A stretch of 64,000 bases of DNA. Source: Euglena gracilis (Eukaryota > Euglenida > Euglenophyceae > Euglenales). Position 1 is the first letter of the stretch; every line of letters begins with the position of its first letter. Location: positions 57,833,602-57,897,601 of the forward strand of contig CP154954.1 of assembly GCA_039621445.1 (NCBI GenBank), given 5' to 3'. A model generated the notes under the pieces. That model ran no database searches. It saw only the letters and a program-made list of their open reading frames with translations, and was not told where the DNA came from. Below are positions 1-9,849 of the stretch, in pieces. The translations under genes were made by a program, and so were the position numbers.

Positions 1-409
1 AAATCGGGCCCGTTAAAAGCAATTTTCAAAATTTTCGGCGCCGAAAAGGTATACCCGTCGCCTCTGGTGCGGGACCCCCCCCCCCGGTCCGGCCCAGACC
101 AAAGTTCCCCACAGGTTTCCCCCGGGCCGGACACAAGGTCGACCCAGGGTTTGATATAAGGAGGGCGTACGAGGTTTAGGTGGGGGGGTGTCCCCCCCCC
201 TCCTGGCCCGCCCAGGAGGGGTCCGGACCCCCCCCCCACCTGCCAGGGGGCGGACCGACCCTGGTACCCGGGACCCACCCCCAAAAAGGGTCAATTTTTT
301 CCTCCGGCGCTTTGTGCCGAAAATTTTTTGCATTTTTGGCAAATTTTTGCCCAAAAAGTGCCCAAAATGGAACTTTTGGTCGTTTTGGGGGGGGTCAAAA
401 ATTTTCGCC

Positions 410-426
410 CCGGCGCTTTGCGCCGG
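410..426. repeat. GC hairpin with three-base loop (representative)
   Basis: The arms CCGGCGC and GCGCCGG flank a TTT loop. Similar hairpins recur across the S blocks, for example at 2,945-2,961 (loop GAA), 3,900-3,918 (loop TTC), 24,140-24,158 (loop TTC) and 39,957-39,975 (loop TTT). Stems stay paired while the loops differ. Function is unknown. Confidence 0.8.
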
Positions 427-791
427 CCGAAAAGCGGTCACCAGTCAAATTTATAAGCACTGGCCGACCCCCTGGGGCGGGGTGACTGGTTTTTTCAGAG
501 TGACTGTCTGGTTTTTGGCCCGAACCCCCTCCCCCCCAGGTCGGCCAGGAGTGGGCAAAAGTGGCTTGAGTGACCCCGGCACCGGAAAATTTTTTTGGCC
601 TAAAATGACTGGGAAGTGGCCTAAAGTGACTGGGAAGTGGCCGTTTTTCTGAGTGGCCGACCCCCTAGGGGGTGTCTGGCTGGATTTCCGAAAATGAGTG
701 ACTGACTGGTTTTCAAAAAAGTGGAGTGACCCCCCCTGGGTTTGGTAAAAAATTGTAAGACCCGGACAGCGCCACTGTTTAGGTGGGGGGT

Positions 792-793
<2 letters not shown>

Positions 794-825
<32 letters not shown>
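794..825. repeat. Poly-C homopolymer, 32 bases
   Basis: An uninterrupted C run inside the S1 module. The homologous sites in S2 (about 26,035-26,060) and S3 (about 38,270-38,295) have shorter, interrupted runs, so the tract is length-variable or its length is a sequencing artefact. Confidence 0.9.
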
Positions 826-1150
826 TGCCCCGCCGGGGGGGTCCCGACCCCCCCCCCCCCCCCACCTGTCCTTTTGTCGAGCCCTGGGCTGAACCATCTC
901 CTATGAGCATTCCGCATAACACAAGACACTTGCTAGTTAAATAGAGTCCTGGTCAGGATGGAACCCCCCCCGCATGTTAAGGGGTGCGTGCGACCCCCAG
1001 GGCAGAACGGGAATCGGCCAAACAGCCAGGGTGGTGGGTGGGGGGTGGACCCCCCCCACCACCTCTTCCCTTATTTCTGGGCGCACCAATTTTTGGACCC
1101 GAAAATTTTTTTCCAGCGCCGGATGTTTTTTTTACTCATTTTGGGACTCA

Positions 1151-1440
1151 TACCTACCCCCCCCCCCGGGAAACTGTCATGCCCGAGAACCTGTCAGGGT
1201 CCCGCCCGGGAAACTGTCATGCCTGAGAACCTGTCAGGGTCCCGCCCGGGAAACTGTCAGGGTCCCCGGTCCGGCCAACCTGTTAGGGTCGTTTTTCATT
1301 GATTTTCCCTTGAAATGCCCTCCCCGGGAAACTGTCAGGGTCCCTGGTACCGGCCAACCTGTCAGCATAGGAAGTTGTCAGGGTCCCCGGTACTGGCCAA
1401 CCTGTCAGGTGACAGTTTCCCGGGGGGGCGGGGGCAGGTA
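1151..1440. mobile_element. C-capped miniature inverted-repeat element, GGGAAACTGTCA family, copy 1
   Basis: The left end reads TACCTACCCCC then CCCGGGAAACTGTCA. The right end is the inverse, TGACAGTTTCCCGGGG up to GGCAGGTA, giving near-perfect TIRs of about 30 bp with TA at both borders. The interior is an array of degenerate roughly 41-bp direct repeats built on AACCTGTCAGGGTCC. The same element is in S2 and S3, so it entered before the triplication. No coding capacity; presumably non-autonomous and TA-targeting. Confidence 0.72.
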
Positions 1441-2104
1441 TGGGAACCCCCCCCCAAAACCCCTCAAAACCCCATTTTTTCACACTTTCCAAAATTTCCA
1501 CATTTTCTCAAATTTTGATTTTGAGAGGTTTTTGAAGCATTGAAAGTCAAAAAACTTCAAAGAAAAAAATGTCAGTAAAAATTGACTGTGCCAAAATCTG
1601 GTCCACTTTTTTTGATTTTTTCCCCATTTTTTTCACCCCCTCCTGCCCCCCCCCCCTTGTCGTACGACCACCCCTCATTTATGACCACCCCCCGGTCACA
1701 GGTTGCAGGTCATGGGGTCACAGGTTGCGGGTTGCGAAAACTTCAACACCACCTTAACTTCAACCGCCCCCTCATTTACGACCACCCCCCAGTCGCAGGT
1801 TGCCGGTTATGGAGTGTTACGACCCCTGGCAGGGGGCTCATTGCGGGAAATTGGTGATGTATTTTTTGGTGGTCGCTAGCGATTAGTCGCTAGCGACCGT
1901 TGGTGATGGCCTAGCGACCATTGGTGGTCGGGCCCACTAGTCGGCCCGACCACCAATTTTAAGTCCACCCCCCCTCTAAAAAATTTTTTAAGCCCCTCCC
2001 CTCCAAATTTTTTTCATTGAAATATGAAGGAAAATGACTCGAAACCCACCCAAATGCCTTCAGAAACCCCCATTCGGGGGTCCATTTGCAAAAAAAATTG
2101 GGTA

Positions 2105-2366
2105 CCCCCCCCCCCCTAGTCGTACGACCACCCCTCATTTACGACCACCCCCCGGTCACAGGTTGCAGGTCATGGGGGTGTTATGACCACCCCCCCCGGT
2201 CACAGGTTGCAGGTTGCGAAAAATTTAACACCACTTTACCTACTACCGCCCCCTCATTTATGACCACCCCCCCGGTCACAGGTTGCAGGTTATGGGGGTG
2301 TTACGACCACCCCCCCCCCCCGGTCACAGGTTGCAGGAACCCGGTCGACTGGGGGAGGGGGGGGGG
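2105..2366. mobile_element. C-capped miniature element, GTCGTACGAC family, nested copy
   Basis: It begins with a C run then TAGTCGTACGACC and ends with GGTCGACT then a G run, flanked by TA at 2,103-2,104 and 2,367-2,368. S2 has the uninterrupted site with a single TA at 27,349-27,350. The interior repeats a GGTCACAGGTTGCAGG motif. Length 262 bp matches the 263-bp copy at 24,759. Non-coding. Confidence 0.8.
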
Positions 2367-3460
2367 TAATATGTTCTTTTTGCGCCAGTTCTGTGAAAGT
2401 TGTCTTTGTCCAGGAGTTCAGTTGGTCGGGTGGGGGTGCGGGGGGGGGGGGGGGCCCCCCCCCCCCCCCCCCGCCCCCCCCCCCCCATAACAAAATCCCC
2501 TCCGGGGGGGGTAACCAAGGGTCCAGGCGCGCTGTAATGCCACGCGCACCGTAAACGTCTAGCGGGGGGGGGGGGCTGCCCCCCCCCCCCCCCCCCCCCC
2601 CCCCGCCCTCCAATACAAATCCCCTCCGGGGGTAACCCCCCCCCCCCGCCCTCCCAATAACAAAATCCCTTGGGGGTGGTAACCGACCCAGGGCCCCCCC
2701 CCTTTGTTTACGCGCACCGTAAACAAAACAGTCCTACCCCCCCCCCCCCCCCTAGTCGTACGACCACCCCTCATTTATGACCACCCCCCGGTCACAGGTT
2801 GCAGGTCATGGGGGTGTTATGACCCCCCCCCACAGGTTGCAGGTTGCGAAAAATTTAACCCCCAAAAATAAGCCCCCCCCCCTGGCCGGTCCGAGCAAAA
2901 ATCCATGAAATGGACCCCCCCCCCCCAAAATAAGGTCCCCCCTGCCGGCGCGAAGCGCCGGATTTTTGAAAAATGCGACATTTTGGGGGGGTAAATCTGC
3001 CATTTTGGGACAGTTTTCACACACTTCTACGACCGCCCCCTCATCTATGACCACCCCCCGGTCACAGGTTGCAGGTTAGGGGGGTGTTATGACCACCCCT
3101 CCCCCCCCCCCCCCCCCGGCACAGATTGCGGGAAACCCGGCATACCACTGGGGGGGGGGGGGGAAAGCCCCTTTGGCGCCCTTGGTCGTCTAGCGGGGGG
3201 GGGGGGGGGGCGCACCCCCCCCCGCCCTCCAATAACAAAATCCCCTCCGGGGGGTAACCGACCCAAGGGCCAGGCGCACATGTCATGCCACGCGCACTGT
3301 AAACAAAACAGTCCTAAGGCGCCTTCGGCGCCCTTGGTCGTCTAGCGGGGGAGGGGGGGCTGCCCCCCCTCCTCCGCACCCCCCCCCACCCTCCAATAAC
3401 AAGATACCCTTGTGTGTGCAAGGCAAGGAAGGCCGAATCGTGCTCCTTATCTCCTGGACA
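2367..3460. repeat. C/G-run array with AATAACAAAATCCC repeats inside the TIR element
   Basis: This 1.1-kb stretch carries repeats starting at about 2,486, 2,613, 2,656, 3,231 and 3,395. Each joins AATAACAAAATCCC to a CCTCCGGGGGG-type tract and a CACGCGCACCGTAAAC motif. A degenerate GTCGTACGAC-family element spans about 2,737-3,165. S2 has a much shorter version at 27,350-27,770. No gene is visible. Confidence 0.7.
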
Positions 3461-3648
3461 AAGACAACATTCACAGAACTGGCGCAAAAAGAAGATATTA
3501 TCCAAAATTTTTTGCAGATGGACCCCCGAATGGGGGTTTCTGAAGGCATTTGGGTGGGTTTCGCGTCATTTTCCTTCACATTTGAATGAATTTTTGGGGG
3601 GGGGCTTAAAAACTTTTTTAGAGGGGGGGGGTGGACTTAAAATTGGTG

Positions 3649-3872
3649 GTCGCTAGCGACTAGTCGCTAGCGACCACAAAAAAATCCCGTCCCTTATGAA
3701 CCGCCCTGCCAGGGCCCCGAGCGAGAAATTGGTGATGGTCTTTTTGGTGGTCGCTAGCGACTAGTCGCTAGCGACCCTATCACCAATGGTCGCTAGCGAC
3801 CACCAAAAAGTCCATCCCCAATTTCTCGCTCGGGGCCCTGGCAGGGCGGTTCATATGGGACGGGATTTTTTT
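3649..3872. repeat. Large imperfect palindrome that includes target flank
   Basis: The sequence at about 3,685-3,745, running from ATCCCGTCCC through GAACCGCCCTGCCAGGG, is the inverse of about 3,793-3,872. The second arm lies partly outside the TIR element, in the host flank, so flank and element end were duplicated in inverted orientation. Three copies of the GGTCGCTAGCGAC palindrome lie between or beside the arms. Confidence 0.75.
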
Positions 3873-5714
3873 TAGTAAAGGACCGCAAAAGAAAAATTTC
3901 CGGCGCCTTCGGCGCCGGGTGTTTTTTTTAACCCATTTTGGGACCATATGCAGGCACCCATGGCTAAAATGGCCAAAAAATGGCCTTAAATGGCGGCCTA
4001 AAATGGCCTGAAATGGCCTAAAATGAGGATATTTGGGGCTTGACCATGGGTGCTTGCCAAGGTTGACTGCTTGTTTCTTTTTGAAACAGAAAAAGCATGT
4101 TTCTTTTTAAAAAAGTCACGTTTTTTATAATAAAAAAACACGTATTTTCTGTTTCAAAAAAGAACAAGTTTTTTGTATAAACTTTTTTTTAAAAAGACAT
4201 GTTTTTACAAAAAAACACAACAGAAAAAACGTCTGGAAAAACTCAAAAACGTCACTTTTTGACGACCAAAAAAATGACTTTAGAACTTTTTACTCAAAAA
4301 ATGGCCATTTCACAATTAAAACTCCCTCAAACCCCATTTTTCACACCTTCCAGAAAATTCTCAAAATTTTAATTTTGAGACTTTTTGAAGCCAAAAGATG
4401 CCATTGAAAATCCAAAAAAATTGACAGAAAAAAATGTCAGTAAAATTTGATTGTGCCAAAATTTGGTCCACTTTTTTGGCCTGCATTGTTTTCCACCCCC
4501 CTCCTAAAAGTACCAAATTTAACCCTGAAATCTTTGAGATTTTTCTGTGAAAAAAATGTGGTTTTCCATCAAAAAATCACCAATTTTTTCGGCTTCCAAT
4601 TTTGTCCGTTCTAATTTTATCTAGCCCCAATTCCCCCCCCCCCCCCGGTATTTTGGGTTCATTTTTCAAAAATTTCAAAATTTTTCATCCCAAGTCCCCC
4701 GTTTTCCCGAAATTGGTAAAAATGCTGCCAAAATGTTTCCCCCCCAAACCGCATTTTTTTTCACATTTTCTAAAATTTCAATATTTCTCAAAATGTTGAT
4801 TTTGAGAGATTTTGGCAGCAAAAAAATGTCACTGAAAATCCCAAAGAAATTCTAAGAAAAAAATGTCAGTATAATTTGAATGTTCCAAAATTTGGCCCCA
4901 TTTTTTTGACCACCCTCTTCCACCCTCTTAGAACTAACAATTTTCAACCGTAAAATTTTGGCAATTTTTTTGGGAAAAATGTCATTTTCCATCAAAAAAC
5001 CATGTATTTTTGGTTCATTTTTTCAAAAAATTTCAAAAAAAATTTTCCCCGGCCAAAATCCCGTTTTTGCTTATTTTTTGGTTGAAGTGTGTGGGGACAG
5101 ATTTTTTTTCCCTTAAGGACCGCCCTGCCCCCCAGTCACAGGTTGCAGGAACCCAGTCGTACGACGGGGGGGGGGTAAAAATTACCATTTTTTAACCTGA
5201 AAATTTTGAGTTTTTTTTGTGAAAAAAAATGTGGTTTTCCATCAAAAAATCATGCGTTTTGGGTGCATTTTTTAAAAAAAAATTTCAAAAAAATCCCGGG
5301 TTTCCTGAAATCGGTGAAAATGCTGTTGTGGGTGGGGGGGATCGCCCCCCCCCCCCCCCGCCACCTCCCGGGTGGGCCGGGTGGGGGTGTCGATAGCCCC
5401 CCCAGCCCTTCCCTTTCTGCCCTGGACCACCCTCCTGGTCTCGGGTTGTACCCACCCCTGCCCTTGTCGCATGACCACCCCTCATTAATGACCACCCCCC
5501 AGTCGGAGGTTGCAGGTCATGGGGGTTATGACCCCCCGGTTGCAGGTTGCGAAAATTTCAACACCACCTTACCTACGACCGCCCCCTCGTTTACGACCAC
5601 CCCCCGTCGCAGGTTGCAGGTTGTGCGGGTGTTACGACCCCCCCCCCTGGTCGCAGGTTGCGGGAACCCGGCTGTGGCTTGGAAACTGGGTTGTTTTTGG
5701 CATCCTGTCTTTGT
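3847..5714. repeat. S1 block, AT-rich part with diverged internal repeats
   Basis: Homologous to 27,835-29,690 (S2) and 39,906-41,750 (S3). It contains repeats of several hundred bases, recognised by CACATTTTCTAAAATTTC-like sequence at about 4,335 and 4,750, by GTCAGTAAAATTTGA at 4,436 and 4,866, and by TTTTCCATCAAAAAA at 4,563, 4,988 and 5,235. From about 5,118 it has GTCGTACGAC-family debris. No gene is seen. Confidence 0.75.
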
Positions 5715-5723
5715 GACCACCCC

Positions 5724-6993
5724 GGTCCTAGGCGGTAGACTGGGGGGGGGGGTCCTGGGTGGTCGGCCGACTAGTCGGCCGACCACCCAATTGGTCGGCC
5801 GACTAGGCCTGGTCGGCAGCTAGTCGGCGAGACAGGGGGGGGGGTCCTGGGTGGTCGGTGGACTAGTCGGCCGACCACCCACTCTAATGTAGTTACGGGC
5901 CAGTCTCGCCGACTTTTTATGAAGAAAATTGTATGCAAACTAGTCGGTGGCTAGTCGGTGGGCATAAAAATGGTCTGTGGCGGGTCCAAACCACCCGGAA
6001 ATGGTCCGGATGGGGCCAAATAAGTGCCTTACACCAACAGGAACACCCTCAGATGGAAATTTTTGGTCGGTGGGGGGTCAGTGGGCCCTTGATGGGGTCC
6101 GGAGGGGTAAAAACCAATGACGAAACAGGGATTACATGAAAATCTTTTAGAAATGCAAGCATTCTGCATCAGGACAGGCTGAAAACTCCCCCCTCCACCC
6201 CCACCCGAGCCCAGATAACAAAATCCCTTCTATGTTGGCAACATACTCGGGGGCTAAGTCGTTTTTGTGGCTCACTTTGGCATAGGCGGGGGGGCCCCCG
6301 CCCCCCCCCCCCCGCACCCCCCCCGTCCAATAACAAAATCCCTTCTATGTTGGCAACATACTCCGGGGCTAAGTCGTTTCTGTGGCTCACTTTGGCATAG
6401 GCGGGGGGGGCTCCGCCCCCCCCGCACCCCCCCCTCCAATAACAAAATCCCTTCTATGGTGGCAACATACTCCGGGGCGACGTCGTTTTTGTGTCTCACT
6501 TAGGCATAGGCGGGGGGGGGCTCCGCCCCCCCCCGCACCCCCCCCCCTCAAATAACAAAATCCCTTCTATGGTGGCAATATACTTGGAGGGCTAAGTCCT
6601 TTTTGTGCAAATTTTGACTTATATATTAAAAATCCAACGAGGAGAAGTGTTCTTTTACCAAAAGTGGCCGAAAATGGATATTCTGCCCCCAGTTTTTTGC
6701 ATATTCACCCCCGACTGGGGGGTTCTGGAGCCATTTGGGTGGGTTTTGACTGGTTTTGGGTTGATTTGGACAAAAGTTTTTTCTCAGGGGGGGGGGCTTA
6801 AAAGTCGGCGAGACTGGCCCGTAACTACATTAGAGTGGGTTGTCGGCCGACTAGTCGGCCGACCACCCAGGACCCCCCCCCCCCCCCTGTCTCGCCGACT
6901 AGCTGCCGAACAGGCCTAGTCGGCCGACCAATTGGGTGGTCGGCCGACTAGTCGGCCGACCACCCAGGACCCCCCCCCCCACCGTTTGCCACT
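5724..6993. mobile_element. Long-TIR, palindrome-rich DNA element, second family member
   Basis: TIRs of about 190 bp (5,724-5,917 and 6,800-6,993) run inward to an AAAGTCGGCGAGACTGG border. They contain perfect palindromes built on GGTCGGCCGAC around ACTAGT. GACCACCCC flanks both sides (5,715-5,723; 6,994-7,002), and S2 has the empty site once at 29,696-29,704. The interior holds a tandem repeat array and no transposase, so it is non-autonomous. The 9-bp duplication and long TIRs resemble Mutator-like elements. Confidence 0.82.
6208..6600. repeat. Tandem array, about 112-bp unit, four copies
   Basis: Units start near 6,216, 6,330, 6,440 and 6,554. Each contains AACAAAATCCCTTCTATG, then GGCAACATACT, GTCGTTTTTGTG and a G/C-run block. 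The array lies inside the 5,724-6,993 element and shares its AATAACAAAATCCC core with the repeats at 2,480-3,420. Confidence 0.85.
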
Positions 6994-7002
6994 GACCACC
7001 CC

Positions 7003-7521
7003 TGCAGGTTTGGGGGTCATGCACGACCCCCCCAGTCGGGGTTATACGAAGGGGAAACCCCAAATAAAATCCCCCCCCCTTGGGGTCTGGGGCGAAAAAA
7101 TAAGTCCCCCCCTGGTTTTTGCGCCGAAGGCGCAGGTTTTGACCTGAAAATGTAGGTAAAAATTACAGTTTCTGACAACAAATTACGAAAAAAAAGTAAT
7201 TTTTCTGGATCATCTGACCTCCAAAAAATGGTAAATTTCATGAGAAAGTACAAAAAAATGACCCCAAGGGGGGTTTTGGCGCTATTTTGAGCCCTATGGG
7301 ACTTCAAAAAAATTCGAGAATTTTGGAGAAACAATACCCCCCCCCCCCAAATACAACCCCCCCCCCAGGCCGGGACTTCGGGCGAAAAAAATAATACCCC
7401 GGGGGGCATTATTTTGGGTGGGGTTCAGCTTACCTGTTGGCGTTGAATGCACCGGAAGCCTGATGGGGTTTTTTTGTTTCCCCAAGTTTGTGAACCACGT
7501 CATTTTGATGTATTTTTGCAG
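7003..7521 (+). other. Repeat-derived sequence upstream of the aldolase exon (probable intron)
   Basis: About 520 bp present in both S1 and S2 (29,705-30,222). It ends in a pyrimidine-rich tract and TTTTTGCAG directly before the aldolase reading frame, as expected of a splice acceptor at 7,520-7,521. No upstream aldolase exon is recognisable in this window. No other gene is seen. Confidence 0.5.
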
Positions 7522-7668
7522 AAGCAGTGGTGTGAGCTTAACCCCGAGGGCCCTGACAAGCCGAACAAGAATTATTACGACCCACGAAAGTGGATCCGTG
7601 AGGCCGAGCTTGGCATGCTGGCCCGCGTCAAGGTGGCCTTCAAGGCGTTGAATTGCCCGGTGGCCTAA
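7522..7668 (+). CDS. fba: Class II fructose-bisphosphate aldolase, C-terminal exon (partial)
   Basis: The enzyme cleaves fructose-1,6-bisphosphate to dihydroxyacetone phosphate and glyceraldehyde-3-phosphate, using a zinc ion. The exon encodes 48 residues and a TAA stop. NPEGPDKPNKNYYDPRKW followed by the segment ending KALNC matches the conserved C-terminus of FbaA-type aldolases, where NKKYYDPRVW and an AF..LN tail are typical. The frame is open directly from an AG acceptor at 7,520-7,521. The metal- and substrate-binding residues lie in upstream exons, which are not visible here; 7 kb of repeats precede the exon. It may be the true end of a gene with a very long last intron or a duplicated orphan exon. 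The S2 copy is frameshifted. Confidence 0.75.
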   Translation, partial: KQWCELNPEGPDKPNKNYYDPRKWIREAELGMLARVKVAFKALNCPVA

Positions 7669-8404
7669 AGGAGTTCATTGGTATCCCCTGAACCACACGA
7701 CTCGTACCTGGAACGAAACGTTTATGGTTTTTTTTTTTGCTCATGCTTGCTGAAATTTGATCACGTCTTTCTTTTGTCGTTGCACAACACTCTCCAGCTT
7801 CCAGGGAGAGACGGAACACCCTCCGGTTGTCCCTGAGGGGAGGGGGGGGGGTGGTTGTGGGGGGGGGGGGGCACCCCAGGGTTCGAAACGAGGGTGCATG
7901 GCTCGATGTGCTTCACATTTTTTTGTTTTCCATTTTTTACCATTTTTTGGAATTTTCCAAAAATGTGCATTTTTTGCAATTTTTTTCAGTTTTTTTTGCG
8001 TTTTGTTGCATTTCTGCATGGTTCATGGTCTTCTCAGATTTTGACCATTTTTGCAATTGTTTGCCTTTTTTTTGAAATTTTGACATTTTCTTCATTTGCA
8101 ATCCAATTTTTTGCAAGTTTTGGTACCCCGTTGCAGGTTTTTGGGCAACCTTTGCATTTTCGTGATTTTTGCGCTAGGTTTGCGTTGTTGTGACTTGCAC
8201 TTTTTTCTCCGAGTTTTGAAGATTCCTTCAGCCAGCGACTTTTGGCACCTGGTTGGTCTGCACTTTTGGCGCAGACCAACCCACCACTCCCTTGGGTCGA
8301 GTGACTTCCCCACGAGGGGAAGGGACAGTCGCGCAAGCCGAAAAGGGAGGAAGGGACACCGAGGGCAAGCACAAAGACATTGTGCGCCGCGCTGGGTTAG
8401 GAGG
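7669..8404. other. Sequence 3' of the aldolase exon, shared with S2
   Basis: The putative 3' UTR and downstream flank, homologous to 30,371-31,095. At 8,250-8,281 GGTTGGTCTGC and GCAGACCAACC form an 11-bp stem. From about 8,338 comes a fragment of the DIRS right end (AGGGAGGAAGGGACACCGAG). No clear coding frame. Confidence 0.6.
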
Positions 8405-8916
8405 TCCGCGCTGGGTTGCGACGGCCACGGACTGACGTGCTGCTGCCGCCTCATCACCTTCTGCAGCTGCTGCTGTGTGTCCACCTTCCCCAGCTGTTTT
8501 CTTGGAAGTTCGTTGGAGTTCTTCTTGGCAGGCTGAATTTCTTTGCAGCTCATTCTTCATGGAAGTCCAGTGTGATGCTGTCTTCTTAATTGAAATATTT
8601 CTGGGATAATTCCAGTTGAACTCGAAGAGTTGAATTCAATGCAAAAACTTTTGATCCACCAGTTGATAATTCGCCGGTCTTCGGTGAATGTAATGCTCCT
8701 TTTAAATATTTTCCAAGTGAACTCGTAACAGTAAAATTCTTTCTCCTTGAGGTCGAAGGGCAGAATTAGGAATCAGCCAACTCCGGCAACAAAAGGCAGT
8801 AAGAAGCACCCCCCGCGCACGCACAAACACACCAGAACAGAACAGCCGGCAAGGAAAGCAGGACCTCACCATCTCGCAGTGCGGAGCCCGAATGGTCCGA
8901 GGTCTCGTGCTCCCTC
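8405..8916 (-). mobile_element. B-type DIRS-like 5' end fragment (K)
   Basis: On the minus strand this reads from a B-type left terminus (ACCATTCGGGCTCCGC, as at 18,880) into a gag start whose ELQRTSKK stretch is also found in element B near 19,260. It stops near 8,405. It abuts the right end of element A, and S2 lacks it, so it is a later insertion or recombination product in unit 1. Confidence 0.6.
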
Positions 8917-9273
8917 GCTGCAGACCGAGAAGGGAGGAAGGGACACCGAGGGCGAAGCACAAAGACATTGTGAGGCCATGCCTTGCTTGCTGGCGGTTTT
9001 TTGTGATTGTTTTGGTGCGCTGGGTTAGGAGGTCCCGCTTAGGGCCGCCTCGCCGGAGTTGGCTGCACTGTCTCCGACGTGGCGACCGTGGCGCAGTTTC
9101 TTTGCCTGGGGGGTCCCCCCAACCTCCCCCCCCCCTGGCCCCCATCTTCTGATCGAGGGTGTTTGAAGACAAATTTTCTTGTTTGGGGGGGGGGGGGGTC
9201 GGGCTCACAATGTCTTTGTGCTTCGCCCTCGGTGTCCCTTCCTCCCTTCTCGGTCTGCCTCGAGGGAGTACGA
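8917..9273 (-). repeat. Right inverted terminal repeat and start of ICR of DIRS-like element A
   Basis: Homologous to 31,146-31,511 beside element C. It holds an inverted copy of the DIRS left terminus (GTGCGCTGGGTTAGGAGG at about 9,017) and, as an inverted pair, AGGGAGGAAGGGACACCGAG (about 8,933) against its complement (about 9,230). Together with 9,274-9,311 this is the right-end and internal complementary region of a DIRS-type element. Confidence 0.65.
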
Positions 9274-9338
9274 GACACCTCGGGCTCCGCACTTTGCCGT
9301 TGTGAGGCCAGATTGTGCACTGAAAAAAGGGAGGCCAG

Positions 9339-9849
9339 TGTAAAGGGGTCCTAACCCAAAAATTGGCAAAAATTTGCCTGAGTGGGGCCGAAAATCACTG
9401 AAATACCACTTTTTGGTTTTCAGTCGAATTTAACCTAGGGAAAAGATTATTATGGTTCGGCTTGAAAGCCTGAACTCAATTTTTGACTTTGCTTGGCCGA
9501 TTCTTTGAAATTTTCAAGACCGGCCGACCAATTTTCCACAGTGGGATTTGCCCATTTTCCCTAATTAACCTAAGAAAGTCCCCACTCGAACCCACCAATT
9601 ACAAACCAAACTCACACACAGGGTTCTAAGCCCATACCAATGCACTGATCAAGACTACAAAAAAGTACCAATTCTTTGTGCATTCAAGAACCAGAATTGG
9701 AAAAAAAATGAATTTCAAGGTTCAACTGAAAAAGCCCAAGGACAAAAAGAAAAAGATTTAAGATTTTGGCTTCGAAGCCCGGCGGCCGCCTCAAGAAAAA
9801 GCCGAGGCCGAAGGATCCGCAAAAAACTCGAACCAAGAAAGGGTTTCCA
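9339..9849 (+). repeat. 5' LTR
   Basis: 511 bp, TG...CA ended, nearly identical to 15,265-15,775, so the insertion is fairly recent relative to its surroundings. Confidence 0.92.

Larger units (their letters stand above)
1..1834. repeat. S1 block, proximal part (first copy of a triplicated segment)
   Basis: Non-coding, rich in C and G homopolymers. Base 1 aligns with 25,238 in S2, and the part from about 102 aligns with 37,578 onward in S3. It holds a module ending in the Gs and Cs of 160-440, a GTGACTGG-rich stretch at 480-760, a 32-base C run at 794-825, a miniature TIR element (1,151-1,440) and the left end of another (about 1,640). The open frames here are low-complexity Gly/Pro shadows on both strands. 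No gene is supported. Confidence 0.85.
1835..3835. mobile_element. Long-TIR, palindrome-rich DNA element (Mutator-like style), copy 1
   Basis: The element is flanked by CCCTGGCAGGG at 1,824-1,834 and 3,836-3,846. S3 holds the empty site once, at 39,895-39,905. The ends are inverted copies: GAAATTGGTGATG then TTTTTTGGTGGTCGC on the left, mirrored at 3,730-3,835. The TIRs contain perfect palindromes built on GGTCGCTAGCGAC and centred on ACTAGT. The interior is non-coding and carries a nested miniature element (2,105-2,366), C/G runs and repeats of an AATAACAAAATCCC motif. No transposase is visible. Long TIRs and a duplication of about 9-11 bp suggest Mutator-like, but this is inference. Confidence 0.7.

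Noticed and set aside
1169-1436. CRISPR-like or iteron array of CTGTCAGGGTCC units
   Set aside because: Units are irregular and lie wholly inside a TIR-bounded miniature element, which explains them better.
188-2613. Long Gly/Pro/Arg-rich open frames on both strands of the S blocks
   Set aside because: They are produced by C and G runs read as poly-Pro or poly-Gly, overlap on both strands, and are not conserved between S1, S2 and S3.
6169-6503. Mirror open frames repeating a LSPRVCCQHRRDF-type sequence
   Set aside because: They are translations of the 112-bp tandem repeat and occur on both strands, so they are not a repeat protein.
6208-6600. CRISPR array
   Set aside because: The units are contiguous tandem repeats of about 112 bp without distinct spacers, in a eukaryotic context and with no cas genes.
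7860-7905. GGTTCGAA box resembling a tRNA T-loop or SINE B box
   Set aside because: No A box, no cloverleaf and no CCA-compatible acceptor stem could be found around it.
8092-8553. Minus-strand 153-codon frame with KRQTIAKM-type basic sequence
   Set aside because: It overlaps open frames on the other strand, crosses a DIRS terminus fragment and is not kept in S2.
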